64,000 nt of DNA. It comes from Xylophilus sp. GOD-11R (GTDB lineage Bacteria > Pseudomonadota > Gammaproteobacteria > Burkholderiales > Burkholderiaceae_C). The stretch's first letter is position 1. Every line of letters begins with the position of its first letter. The notes below the pieces were generated by a model. It was not told the origin of the DNA. It did no database searches and saw only the letters and a list, made by a program, of their open reading frames with translations. The position numbers and the translations under genes were made by a program. Shown here piece by piece: positions 42,108 through 54,019 of the stretch. The stretch covers positions 2,418,001 through 2,482,000 of the forward strand of contig NZ_CP137854.1 in NCBI RefSeq assembly GCF_033546935.1. The letters are read 5' to 3'.

Positions 42108-43078
42108 GGCGACGCCGGCTCGGTGCCGAGCGCACCACGCAAAGCCGCCGCGGCGGCGGCATGGGCCTGCCGGGCCTCGGCCACGATTCGGCCCATCTTC
42201 ACGAATTCGTGGGTGACGCCGCGGTAGATCTCCAGGTCGACCGGCACGCCGGCCGCGCGCAGGCGATCGGCGTATTCGATGCCTTCGTCCACCAGCGGAT
42301 CGCATTCGGCCAGGCCGATCCAGGCAGGAGCCAGGCCGTCGAAATCGGGCGCGAGCAAGGGCGCGAAACGCCAGTCGTCGCGGTCGGCGTCGCTGCGGAC
42401 GTACTGGCCGAAAAACCACTGGATCAGGCCGGCGCTGATGATCGGGCCCTGAGCGAAGCGGCGGTGCGAGGCGGTGTCCTGCCGGGCGCTGCAGCCGGGG
42501 TAGATGAGCAGTTGCAGCGCGAGCCGCAGGCCGGCGTCGCGCGCCAGATGGGCGCAGCCGGCGGCCAGCGTGCCGCCGGCGCTGTCGCCGCCCACGGCCA
42601 GCCGGGTTGGATCGATGTGGATCGATTCGCCGTGGCGGGCCAGCCATTGCAGGGCGTCCCAGGCGTCGTCGGACGCGGTGGGAAAGCGGTGTTGCGGCGC
42701 CAGGCGGTAATCGAGCGAGATCACGGCGCAACCGGCGCGGCGGGCCAGTTCGCGGCACAGGATGTCGTGCGAGGCGACGCTGCCTACCGTGAAACCACCG
42801 CCGTGGAAATACAGCAGGGCGGGCAGCGACACATCGTCGTGCGGCGCCACCAGTCGGGCCGGCAGCGGTGTGCCGTCGCGTGCCGGAATGTGGAAATCGT
42901 GCACCCGCGGCATCACCGGGCGATCGATCTCCAGCACCTCGGCGCCGCTCTCGTACGACTGGCGGGCCTCCTCGGGCGTTTTCGATTGCATCGGCTCGCG
43001 CTCGAGCCGCGCCATGCCGCTGACGATGCCGCGCATGGCGGGAGTGAGGCTGGCGAGAACCTGGGGATCGGGCAGCAC
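42104..43078 (-). CDS. Alpha/beta-hydrolase-3 (hormone-sensitive lipase family) esterase
   Basis: This approximately 324-residue esterase has the HSL oxyanion motif YFHGGGFTVGS, nucleophile motif GGDSAGGTLA, catalytic Asp in LAECDPLVDEGIEYADRL and catalytic His in RGVTHEFVKM. It hydrolyses short-chain esters or lactones in the cytoplasm. GTG 43078 places the start just after the SDR stop at 43083. ATG 43111 is an alternative with a 29-bp overlap. The SDR-esterase pairing is typical of small catabolic operons. Confidence 0.9.
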   Translation of the reverse strand: MLPDPQVLASLTPAMRGIVSGMARLEREPMQSKTPEEARQSYESGAEVLEIDRPVMPRVHDFHIPARDGTPLPARLVAPHDDVSLPALLYFHGGGFTVGSVASHDILCRELARRAGCAVISLDYRLAPQHRFPTASDDAWDALQWLARHGESIHIDPTRLAVGGDSAGGTLAAGCAHLARDAGLRLALQLLIYPGCSARQDTASHRRFAQGPIISAGLIQWFFGQYVRSDADRDDWRFAPLLAPDFDGLAPAWIGLAECDPLVDEGIEYADRLRAAGVPVDLEIYRGVTHEFVKMGRIVAEARQAHAAAAAALRGALGTEPASP

Positions 43079-43082
43079 GGGT

Positions 43083-43868
43083 TCAGACCACCGTCGCGGT
43101 GGTGGCGCCATCCATCGGGATGTTGGCGCCGTTCACGTAACTGGCCTTGGCCGAGGCCAGGAACACCACCATCGCCGCGATTTCTTCCGGCATGGCGACC
43201 CGGCCCATGGCCATGCGCGTGCCCGGATCGGCCGGCGCCGGCCGGCCTTCGGCCTCGGCCATGCGGGCATCCACCGCGATGCCTTCCTTGAGACGTTCGG
43301 TCAACACCGGCCCGGGGTTGACCGAATTCACGCGAACGCCCTGTTTGGCATAGGCCGCGGCCAGCCCGGCGGTTGCCAGCAGCAGCGCGGCGTTGGCTGA
43401 GCCGCCGGCCAGATGCGCCGGATTGCCGAGCTTGCCGCCCATGCCGATCACGTTGACCACCGCGCCGGCGCCACGCTCGGCCATGCGCTTGATGGTCGGG
43501 TCTAGCATGTGGATGTAGGTGAAGTATTTCGCGTCCATGGCCGCATGCCACTTCTGCGGGGTGAGCTCGCTCGGCGCGGCACGCTTGGCCGCGCCCGCGC
43601 TGTTGACCAGCACGTCGACCGGACCGACCGTGCCTTCTGCCGCGTTCAGGGCGGCAAGCGCGGCGTCGGGGTCGGTGAGGTCGGCGGGAAAGAAGGCGAT
43701 ACGGTCACGCGCGTCCAGCGAATCCGCGGCTTCGCGCAGGGTGTCGGCGTTGCGCGCGATGAGGCTTACCGTCGCACCTTCGTCCAGGAAGGCCCGCGCG
43801 CAGGCCAGGCCGATGCCTTTGCTCGCGCCGGTGATGAGAACGTGTTTTCCCTTGAGTTGCAGATCCAT
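43083..43868 (-). CDS. SDR-family protein without the canonical YxxxK catalytic motif
   Basis: The 261-residue Rossmann-fold protein has the cofactor motif LITGASKGIGLACARAFLDE, ADLTD, and NSAG in VLVNSAGAAKRA, with the usual NPGPVLTERL after the active site. Where classical SDRs have Ser and YxxxK, it reads NVIGMGGKLGNPAHLAGGSANAAL as two adjoining stretches; Gly155 and Asn159 stand in for Tyr and Lys. Several Burkholderiales SDRs share this GGSANAAL variant, so it is a subfamily trait, but standard hydride-transfer chemistry is unlikely. ATG 43868 has AAGGGGAC upstream. It is the first gene of the operon with the esterase and acetyltransferase. Confidence 0.85.
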   Translation of the reverse strand: MDLQLKGKHVLITGASKGIGLACARAFLDEGATVSLIARNADTLREAADSLDARDRIAFFPADLTDPDAALAALNAAEGTVGPVDVLVNSAGAAKRAAPSELTPQKWHAAMDAKYFTYIHMLDPTIKRMAERGAGAVVNVIGMGGKLGNPAHLAGGSANAALLLATAGLAAAYAKQGVRVNSVNPGPVLTERLKEGIAVDARMAEAEGRPAPADPGTRMAMGRVAMPEEIAAMVVFLASAKASYVNGANIPMDGATTATVV

Positions 43869-43897
43869 GCTTGTCCCCTTGGTTGATGTAAATCGTT

Positions 43898-44058
43898 AGA
43901 AGGTATGAACGGGCCCGGCGTGTCCGAGCAGACCGTCCGCGCACGTCCCGTCAAGGCGCAAAGCGCAGACATGGCGCGGGCCATGGCGAGCATTTGCAAC
44001 GCGGAGGGGGCGTTTCCGGGCAGGATGAGCGGGCATGTCGGGTCCGTTCATACCTTCT
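43898..44058. repeat. 161-bp element with 25-bp imperfect inverted terminal repeats
   Basis: The left arm (43898-43922, starting AGAAGGTATGAACGG) and the reverse complement of the right arm (44034-44058) match at 22 of 25 positions. They enclose 111 bp without an open gene. The right arm touches the last base of the HDOD gene, and the left arm lies 30 bp before the SDR start. It may be a miniature mobile element, a pair of operator sites or a large RNA hairpin. Confidence 0.6.
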
Positions 44059-44882
44059 CAGGCGAACATGGCGGCTTCGCTGCCGCTCGACCAGTCGATC
44101 GGGTCCTGCTGCAGCACGGCATCGATGTCCATGCCCAGCGTGAGGCCCACCACGTCGGGAAAGCTGGTGGCGAGTTCGCGGTCGTTGAGTTGCGCCTCGC
44201 GCGCCCGCGCCCGCCAGGTGGCCAGGTGCAGGATGCCGGCGAGCGGTTCGTAGGCATCGTTGTCGAACGGTGCGTGCTGGTATTGCAGGGCGTCGACGAT
44301 CTGCTGCGGAAACGACCACGACCGGCAGAGCCCGGCGCCGACCTGGCCCCAGGCAAAGCCGAAGCTGCGCTGCTCGGCGCGGGCGCGCTTGGGATCGAGC
44401 GGCGGCACGGTGCGATCGAGTGCGCGGATCTCCTCACCCATGCCCAGATGCATCACCAGTTCGCCGGATGCATGGATCAGCCCGGCGGTGAAAGCGGTGC
44501 CCTGGTTCTCGCGCACGTTGCCGGCAAGCGCGCGGGAGATCTTGGCCACGTCGAGGCTGTAGCGCCAGAACTGCGCCATGACGATGCCCGGCACCGCCTT
44601 GAACGCACCGCTCAACGCGGCCGCGCTCACCAGCGAACGCACGTGGTTCAGGCCCATGATCGCCAGCGCCTCCGACACCGAACTGATGCGCCCGGCCAGC
44701 TGGAAATGCGCCGAGTTCGCCAATTGCAGCACCCGGGTGGCGAGGCCCGGGTCGGTGTTGACCAGCTGGTTGACCGTGCGGAGATCGGGCTCATCCCGGT
44801 TGAGTTCGCTCATCAGCAGGGCCACTACTTTGGGGATGCTGGGCAAGGCTGCGGGCATGGCCAACAGTTCGGAAAGCTGCAT
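44058..44882 (-). CDS. HDOD-domain signalling protein
   Basis: The 274-residue protein consists of an HDOD domain: LPSIPKVVALLMSELNRDEP, LVNTDPGLATRVLQLANSAH, SVSEALAIMGLNHVRSLVSA, FTAGLIHASGELVMH and IVDALQYQHAPF. HDOD domains resemble HD hydrolases without the metal site and act in signalling, often near cyclic di-GMP or chemotaxis networks. No partner domain is fused. The gene lies alone between the inverted-repeat element and bioB on the same strand. Confidence 0.88.
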   Translation of the reverse strand: MQLSELLAMPAALPSIPKVVALLMSELNRDEPDLRTVNQLVNTDPGLATRVLQLANSAHFQLAGRISSVSEALAIMGLNHVRSLVSAAALSGAFKAVPGIVMAQFWRYSLDVAKISRALAGNVRENQGTAFTAGLIHASGELVMHLGMGEEIRALDRTVPPLDPKRARAEQRSFGFAWGQVGAGLCRSWSFPQQIVDALQYQHAPFDNDAYEPLAGILHLATWRARAREAQLNDRELATSFPDVVGLTLGMDIDAVLQQDPIDWSSGSEAAMFA

Positions 44883-44970
44883 GCGGGGAATCCTTGGACC
44901 TGGACGCAGGGATGTATGCGAAACGCTATTTGTTGCCGATTATCGATCCCTCGTTGACGAAAACGCATGG

Positions 44971-44998
44971 ATCGCCCGAGTGTTCCCGCTAGGGCGAT
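44971..44998 (-). terminator. Possible terminator after bioB
   Basis: ATCGCCC (44971-44977) and GGGCGAT (44992-44998) can pair as a 7-bp stem with a 14-base loop just after the bioB stop. On the minus strand a TTTTC stretch follows about five bases later. The loop is large and the T run short, so this is only a weak terminator candidate. Confidence 0.3.
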
Positions 44999-45010
44999 GC
45001 ATGCCCGGCC

Positions 45011-46038
<1,028 letters not shown>

Positions 46039-46042
<4 letters not shown>

Positions 46043-46776
46043 CGTGATTCTTTCTTGGCGGCGGCGGCCCGGGTCAGGGCCTTGCGGATCGTGGCGGCGT
46101 CCAGATGCGACGCCACGGCGGCGGGGGTGGGTTCGTCCAGCCAGGGCACGATGCCCAGGCAAGGCGCTGTGTGCTGGTCCTGCAGCCATTGGCGCAGGGT
46201 GGAAATGGTGTCGTGCGGGTGCAGCATGCCGGGGTCGATGCGGGTGCCCACCCAGCCAACCAGCTTCAGGCCGCGGGCGGCGATGGCGTCGGCGCTCAGC
46301 AGTGCGTGGTTGATGCAGCCCAGGCGCAGACCGACGACCAGGATCACTGGCAGGCCGATATCGACGGCCAGGTCGGCGGTGTCCCAGTCGGTGCCGAGCG
46401 GCACGCGGAAGCCGCCCACGCCTTCGACGACGAGCCAGTCGCAGCGCCCTTCCAGTGCCTGCGCTGCGTGCAGCAGCGCGGCGCGCGAGATGGGAGCGTC
46501 GTCGATGGCGGCGGCCACGTGCGGCGCGCAAGGTGTGCGCAGCTGGCAGGGGCCGACCTCGGCGTCGCGCAGTTCGACGCTAGATGCGGCGCGCAGCGCC
46601 TGCACGTCGTCGTTGACCCAGCGGCCATCGACCAGTTCGAGTCCGGCCGCGACCGGCTTGAGCCCGGCGGTGCGCGCGCCGTCGGCGCCGAGCAGATGCA
46701 ACAGCGCGGCGCTGACGCGGGTCTTGCCGATCTCGGTGTCGGTGCCGGTGACGAAGCAACCTGGTGTGTGGTTCAT
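46039..46776 (-). CDS. bioD: Dethiobiotin synthetase
   Basis: The 245-residue P-loop enzyme closes the ureido ring of dethiobiotin using CO2 and ATP. It has [19 protein letters not shown] (Walker A), the substrate lysine in GLKPVAAG, and the [14 protein letters not shown] and [19 protein letters not shown] strands. It overlaps bioF and bioB by 4 bp on each side. Confidence 0.96.
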
Positions 46777-47996
46777 GGTGGAAGCAGGGTTTCGACCGAA
46801 TCGGCCAGCACCGAGCACAGGCGCCAGAGGTCGGCCTCGGTGTGCCCCGCGCTCAGGCTGATGCGCAGGCGGGCGGTGCCGACCGGCACGGTGGGGGGGC
46901 GGATGGCGGGCACCCAGATGCCCAGGGCATCGAGTTGCGCCGCCAGGGCCAGCGCGGTTTCGTTGTCGCCGACGATGAAGGGATGGATCGCGGTGTCGGA
47001 CGGCGGGGCCGACCAGCCGATCGGCGGCAGCGCCTCGACGATGCCGGCCAGCGAGTCGTGCAGCGAGCGGCCGAGCGTGGCCAGGTGGGCGCGGCGCCGG
47101 TCGCCCTCCTCGCCCATCACCAGCGCCAGGCTGACGCCGGCGGCATAGGCCACGGCCGGCGGCGCGGCGGTGGTGTAGATGTAGGGCCGCGCGCTCTGCA
47201 CCAGCCAGGCGATGACGGTCGGATGCGCCGCCACGAAGGCGCCGGCCACGCCCAGCGCCTTGCCGAGCGTGCCCATGTAGATGAAGCGCTGGCTCGACAG
47301 ACCGAAATGCGCCAGCGCTCCCCTGCCCTGCGGCCCGAGCACGCCGAAGCCATGGGCATCGTCGACGACGATGTAGGCGTCGTGCCGCTCGGCCAGCGCC
47401 AGCAGGTCGGCCAGCGGTGCGATGTCGCCGTCCATGCTGAAGACGGCATCGGTCACGATGATCTTCACCGGGCTTTCGCTGGTCTCCAGCAAGGCGCCGA
47501 GCAGGTCCGTGCGGTCGTGCGGATAGAGCTGCACCTTGGCCTTGGCCAGGCGGCTGCCGTCGATCAGCGAGGCGTGGTTGAGCTTGTCGGCAAAGAGCAT
47601 CGCCTGCCCGTCGCCGAGCGCGGTGAGCAGGCCCATGTTGGCCATGAAGCCGGTGCAGAAATACAGCGCCTCGCAGCCGGGAATGGTGTCCGACTGGGTG
47701 GCGGCCAGGGCTTGCTCCAGGTCGGCGTGGGCACGCGAATGGCCGCTGACCAGGTGCGACGCGCCGCTGCCGCAGCCGTAGCGCGCGGCGCCCTCGGCCA
47801 TGGCGGCGGTCAATGCGGGGTGGTTGGCCAGCCCCAGGTAGTCGTTGCTGCAGAAGGACAGCAGGTCGCGCGAGCGGCCTCCCTCGGCGGACACCTGCTG
47901 GCGCGGCGCGCATGCGGTGTCGGCCACCTTGCGGCGTCGGCGCAGCGCCTGCGCATCGCGCTCATGCAACTGTCGGGTCAGGTGCTCTATCAGCAT
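46773..47996 (-). CDS. bioF: 8-amino-7-oxononanoate synthase
   Basis: The 407-residue PLP enzyme condenses pimeloyl-thioester with alanine. Hallmarks are [51 protein letters not shown], the aspartate in [12 protein letters not shown] and the PLP lysine in [18 protein letters not shown] 47996 lies 35 bp inside the end of bioA, an unusually long overlap that couples their translation. bioC and bioH, needed to make the pimeloyl precursor, are not in the window. Confidence 0.96.
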   Translation of the reverse strand: MLIEHLTRQLHERDAQALRRRRKVADTACAPRQQVSAEGGRSRDLLSFCSNDYLGLANHPALTAAMAEGAARYGCGSGASHLVSGHSRAHADLEQALAATQSDTIPGCEALYFCTGFMANMGLLTALGDGQAMLFADKLNHASLIDGSRLAKAKVQLYPHDRTDLLGALLETSESPVKIIVTDAVFSMDGDIAPLADLLALAERHDAYIVVDDAHGFGVLGPQGRGALAHFGLSSQRFIYMGTLGKALGVAGAFVAAHPTVIAWLVQSARPYIYTTAAPPAVAYAAGVSLALVMGEEGDRRRAHLATLGRSLHDSLAGIVEALPPIGWSAPPSDTAIHPFIVGDNETALALAAQLDALGIWVPAIRPPTVPVGTARLRISLSAGHTEADLWRLCSVLADSVETLLPP

Positions 47997-49344
47997 GGAG
48001 ATCGGGGGTGGTTCCGGGGGCGCAGGTCGCGTCCAGGGTATCGATGAGGCGCGCGGCCAGCCAGGCGGCGAGCGGCGCGTCGAGCACATAGGGCGGCATC
48101 AGGTAGACGGTGCGGCCGATGGGACGGATCAGCAGACCGCGTTTGCGCCCCGCCAGATGAAAGGCTTCGGCGAAGCGCGCAGGCCCGTGGCCCTCGCGTA
48201 CGTCGAAGGCGAAGATGGTGCCCTGCTGGCGGAAATGCGCGATGCGCGGGTCGCCCCTCAGCGGCGCCAGCGCCTCGGCCAGCAGCGCCGAGCGCTCGCG
48301 GTTGGCCTGCAGCACCCCGTCTTGTTCGAAGCGATCGAGCACCGCCAGCGCGGCGCTGCAGGCCAGCGGATTGCCGGTGTAGGAATGCGAATGCAGAAAG
48401 CCCCGGGCCACGTCCTGGTCGAGAAAGGCCTCGAAGACGCGGTCTCGGGTGAGAACCAGCGACAGCGGCAGGTAGCCGGCGGTGATGCCCTTGGAGAGGC
48501 AGACGAAGTCGGGCCAGATGCCGGCCTGCTCGCTGGCGAAGAAGGTGCCGGTGCGGCCGCAGCCCACGGCGATCTCGTCGGCGATGAGGTGTACGCCGAA
48601 TTCATCGCAGATGGCGCGAGCCGCCTGCAGGTAGGAGGGGTGGTACATCGCCATGCCGGCGGCGCACTGGATCAGTGGCTCGACGATCACGGCTGCCACC
48701 TGCCCGTGGCGCTCGGCCAGCAGGCGGCGCAGGTCGGCGGCGGCGCGTGCGGCCGCGTCTTCTGCCGATTCGCCCGGCAATGCCTGGCGGGCATCGGGCG
48801 ACTCGGCCAGGTGGGCGCGCATCAGCAAGCGGTCGTAGGTGTCACGAAAGATCGCCACGTCGGTCACCGACAGTGCGCCCAGCGTCTCGCCGTGGTAGCT
48901 GCCGCGCAGGCAGACGAACTCGCGCTTGTCGGGCAGGCCGAGGTTTCGCCAGTAATGAAAGCTCATCTTCAGCGCGATCTCGACGGCCGAGGCGCCGTCG
49001 CTCGCGAAGAAGGCATGGCCCAGCACGCCGCCGGTGAGCGCCGACAGCCGCTCGGCCAGCTCCACTGCCGGCGCATGGGTGCAGCCGGCCAGCATCACGT
49101 GCGGCAGGGTGTCGAGCTGGCGCTTGATGGCGTCGTTGATGCCCGGATCGGCGTGGCCGAAGAGGTTGACCCACCAGGAGCTGGTGGCGTCGAAGTAGCG
49201 CTGCCCCTCCTGGTCGATCAGCCAGGGGCCTTCGCCGCGCGCGATGGGCAGCGGCGGCACCTCGAAGGAGCGCTGCATCTGCGTGCACGGATGCCACACG
49301 GCGGCGAGGCTGCGCTGTTGCCAGCCCGCATTGGCGCCGGCCAT
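47962..49344 (-). CDS. bioA: Adenosylmethionine-8-amino-7-oxononanoate aminotransferase
   Basis: This 460-residue class III aminotransferase has the BioA start WHPCTQMQ, the [17 protein letters not shown] loop, [12 protein letters not shown], the PLP aspartate in [14 protein letters not shown] and the PLP lysine in [14 protein letters not shown]. The SAM-specific [15 protein letters not shown] follows. It makes 7,8-diaminononanoate using SAM as amino donor. The start lies two bases after the tex stop, so it is read as part of the tex-bio transcript or from a promoter inside tex. Confidence 0.96.
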   Translation of the reverse strand: MAGANAGWQQRSLAAVWHPCTQMQRSFEVPPLPIARGEGPWLIDQEGQRYFDATSSWWVNLFGHADPGINDAIKRQLDTLPHVMLAGCTHAPAVELAERLSALTGGVLGHAFFASDGASAVEIALKMSFHYWRNLGLPDKREFVCLRGSYHGETLGALSVTDVAIFRDTYDRLLMRAHLAESPDARQALPGESAEDAAARAAADLRRLLAERHGQVAAVIVEPLIQCAAGMAMYHPSYLQAARAICDEFGVHLIADEIAVGCGRTGTFFASEQAGIWPDFVCLSKGITAGYLPLSLVLTRDRVFEAFLDQDVARGFLHSHSYTGNPLACSAALAVLDRFEQDGVLQANRERSALLAEALAPLRGDPRIAHFRQQGTIFAFDVREGHGPARFAEAFHLAGRKRGLLIRPIGRTVYLMPPYVLDAPLAAWLAARLIDTLDATCAPGTTPDLHADRAPDPTVA

Positions 49345-49346
49345 GC

Positions 49347-51692
<2,346 letters not shown>

Positions 51693-51878
51693 CGGCGAAA
51701 CGTCTGGGCGTGTGAGGCGGCTGGAGAGAGAAAACGAGTGGGCAGTCGCCGACAAAGCGAAAGGCGGGCGAGTTTGCCACAGCCCTCCGCGGGCCACCGG
51801 GTGCGTCAGTCAGGAGTCGCTCGCAGGGGCCATGTCCGGTAACCCGGCATGCGGGTGTGGGTGGTTAGGATGTTTGAC

Positions 51879-52409
51879 ATGCCTTCTCCACGCCCACGTT
51901 CCTGGCCGAAGCGGCTGCTGCGCGCCCTGCTGGTCGGGCTGATGGTGCCGGTGTTGCTGTTCGAGGAATGGGGCTGGGTGCCACTGGCCGCGGGCGTCGC
52001 GCGCCTGGCCGCGCTTCCGATGTGGGCGGGGCTGGAGCGGCGCATTCGCGCCCTGCCCCCCTGGGCGGCGCTGGCGAGCTTCATGGTGCCGGTGCTGCTG
52101 CTGTTGCCGGTCAAGCTCGGCGCCTTGTGGCTGTTCGCCGAAGGCCATATGGCGACCGGCCTGCTGCTGCTGGCCGTTGCCAAGCTGGCCGGCACCGCGC
52201 TGGTGGCGCGGATCTTTCAGCTCACGCAGCCATCGCTGATGCGCATTCCGCTGTTCGCGCGCTGCTACCTGCGATGGAAATACTGGAAGGACAGCGTGCT
52301 GCAGACGGTGCGTGCCCATCCTCTCTGGCGGGCGGCGCGACATCCGGGCGTGGCGCTGCGCCGTCGCTGGCGCTCGTGGCGCCGCCACTGGCGCGCCTGG
52401 AACGCCTGA
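51879..52409 (+). CDS. Conserved integral membrane protein, unknown function
   Basis: This 176-residue basic protein has four hydrophobic segments, at about 9-30, 32-50, 63-90 and 93-112. A highly basic C-terminal tail follows (RWKYWKDSVL, RHPGVALRRRWRSWRRHWRA). A TTAGGA element sits about seven bases before ATG 51879; ATG 51870 would add three residues. Similar small proteins are widespread in Comamonadaceae, but I know no function. It is divergent from tex and convergent with the lyase gene, 15 bp apart. Confidence 0.75.
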   Translation: MPSPRPRSWPKRLLRALLVGLMVPVLLFEEWGWVPLAAGVARLAALPMWAGLERRIRALPPWAALASFMVPVLLLLPVKLGALWLFAEGHMATGLLLLAVAKLAGTALVARIFQLTQPSLMRIPLFARCYLRWKYWKDSVLQTVRAHPLWRAARHPGVALRRRWRSWRRHWRAWNA

Positions 52410-52424
52410 GCCGGCGGCTGCGCC

Positions 52425-53792
52425 TCAATGCACCGCGAAGCGATGGCGTGGCTGGGGCGCGCGGGCCGCGGCGATCATGCGTTCGACGATCTGCGGCCCG
52501 CAGCCCAGAAAGCCCGCCGGATCGAGCGCTTCGTCGATCTCGTCGGTCGACAGCAAGGTGGTGATTTCACGCCGCTGCAGCAGCGCTTCGCGCAGCGACA
52601 GCGAGCCCTGTACCGCGCTTTCGCAGGCCCGCAGAATGAGCCGGTGGGCCGAGCGCCGACCGGTCTTGCGGGCCAGCGCCATCATCACGCTCTCGGCCAT
52701 CACCAGACCACGGGTCACGTCGATGTTCTGCCGCATGCGCGCGGGATGAATCTCCAGGCCTTGCAGGATCATCGCCATCTGGCTGACGGCCGCGTGCGCC
52801 AGCATGAAGCTCTGCGGCATCACCAGCGTCTTGAAGTGGCCCAGGCTGTCGTGGTCGCGGTCATGTCCCATCGACTCCATGGCCACCGCCACGTTCTGGG
52901 CCGCCATGCGCGCATGGGTCAACACCAGTTCGCAGCCGACTGCATTGGCGCCGTGGTAGATGCTGCCCATGGCCGCCCGGCCGGGCGGGGCCGGCTCGCG
53001 CAGTTCGTCGATCTCGTTGCCGGTGAGCGAAACGATGGCGCGGGCGATGTTGGCCATGGTCGACGACATCATGGCCAGCGCCAGGCAGACCTCGGTGATG
53101 CGGTCGCGCGCCGAGAACCAGGAGATCGGCGAGGCCAGCAGCCCGAGCTCGGCCATCAGCGATGCCTGAAGTTCCAGCCCACGCGCGCCCAAGGCGGCCA
53201 GCGTGCCGGTGGATCCGCCGAAAGGCCCGGCGGTGAGGTTGGTGCGTACCGACACCAGGCGTTCGAGCTGCCGGTCGAGTTCGGTCATCCAGACCGCGCA
53301 GCGAAAGCCGAAGGTGGTCGGCCGGTCGTGCATGCCCTCGGTGCGGGCGATCATCACCGTCGAGCGGTGGTCTTCGGCCATGGTCAGCAGAATCGTCCGC
53401 ACCTGCAGCGCGTCGCGCTCGACCACGTTCAGGCCTTCGCGCAACTGCAGGATGAAGGCGGTGTCGGTGACGTCGAGGTTGGTGGAGCCCCAGTGCAGGT
53501 ACTCGGCCGCGCTGCCGCACGCTTCGGCGAGCTGGTCGAGAAACGGCAGGCCCGGATGGCGGGCGGCTTCGACCGCCTGGCGCAACCGCTCCCAGTTGAC
53601 CGTCATGCCCTTGGAGCGGCGCGCGATTTCCTCGTAGGCCTGCGCGGGAATGATGCCCATCGCCGCCTCGGTCTTGGCCAGGGCCAGCGCGACCTGAAGG
53701 AAATGCGTGACCCGCGCCTGGTCGGAAAAGATCCGACGCATTTCATCGGTACCGAAAAAATTGTTCAACAGCCTCGAACTGTGATTCGGCAT
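52425..53792 (-). CDS. Divergent fumarase/aspartase-superfamily lyase
   Basis: This 455-residue, mostly helical protein aligns with adenylosuccinate lyase and carboxymuconate cycloisomerase. The first active-site motif is kept (EYLHWGSTNLDVTDTAF, His100). The second, usually RTHxQxAxPxTFG, reads ARTEGMHDRPTTFG with Glu152 at the histidine position. The signature loop GSSxMPxKxNP is replaced by GRAAMGSIYHGANAVGCE, without the catalytic Ser. The fold is intact and all three regions remain recognisable, so it looks like a specialised homologue rather than a pseudogene. Many Burkholderiales members are annotated as 3-carboxymuconate cycloisomerase, but these changes make that activity doubtful. 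ATG 53792 was chosen over 53885 from family alignment. Confidence 0.82.
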   Translation of the reverse strand: MPNHSSRLLNNFFGTDEMRRIFSDQARVTHFLQVALALAKTEAAMGIIPAQAYEEIARRSKGMTVNWERLRQAVEAARHPGLPFLDQLAEACGSAAEYLHWGSTNLDVTDTAFILQLREGLNVVERDALQVRTILLTMAEDHRSTVMIARTEGMHDRPTTFGFRCAVWMTELDRQLERLVSVRTNLTAGPFGGSTGTLAALGARGLELQASLMAELGLLASPISWFSARDRITEVCLALAMMSSTMANIARAIVSLTGNEIDELREPAPPGRAAMGSIYHGANAVGCELVLTHARMAAQNVAVAMESMGHDRDHDSLGHFKTLVMPQSFMLAHAAVSQMAMILQGLEIHPARMRQNIDVTRGLVMAESVMMALARKTGRRSAHRLILRACESAVQGSLSLREALLQRREITTLLSTDEIDEALDPAGFLGCGPQIVERMIAAARAPQPRHRFAVH

Positions 53793-54019
53793 TGTGGTGT
53801 CCAGGAATCCGGCAAAAGCGTGCGTTGCGCGGTAGCGAATCGTGAGTGAATGGCGTGATTGGAAGCGCGTCCAGGCTTCTATCATGCGGTCGGCGACGGG
53901 TGGTTACAACAATCTTATGGACTACATACGATTGGCCGTCAGAGCGGCGACGACTATTGAGGCATCACGCGCGATAGCGGGTCCGTGTACCTTCGGCACC
54001 CAAATAAAGGAACAAGGCG

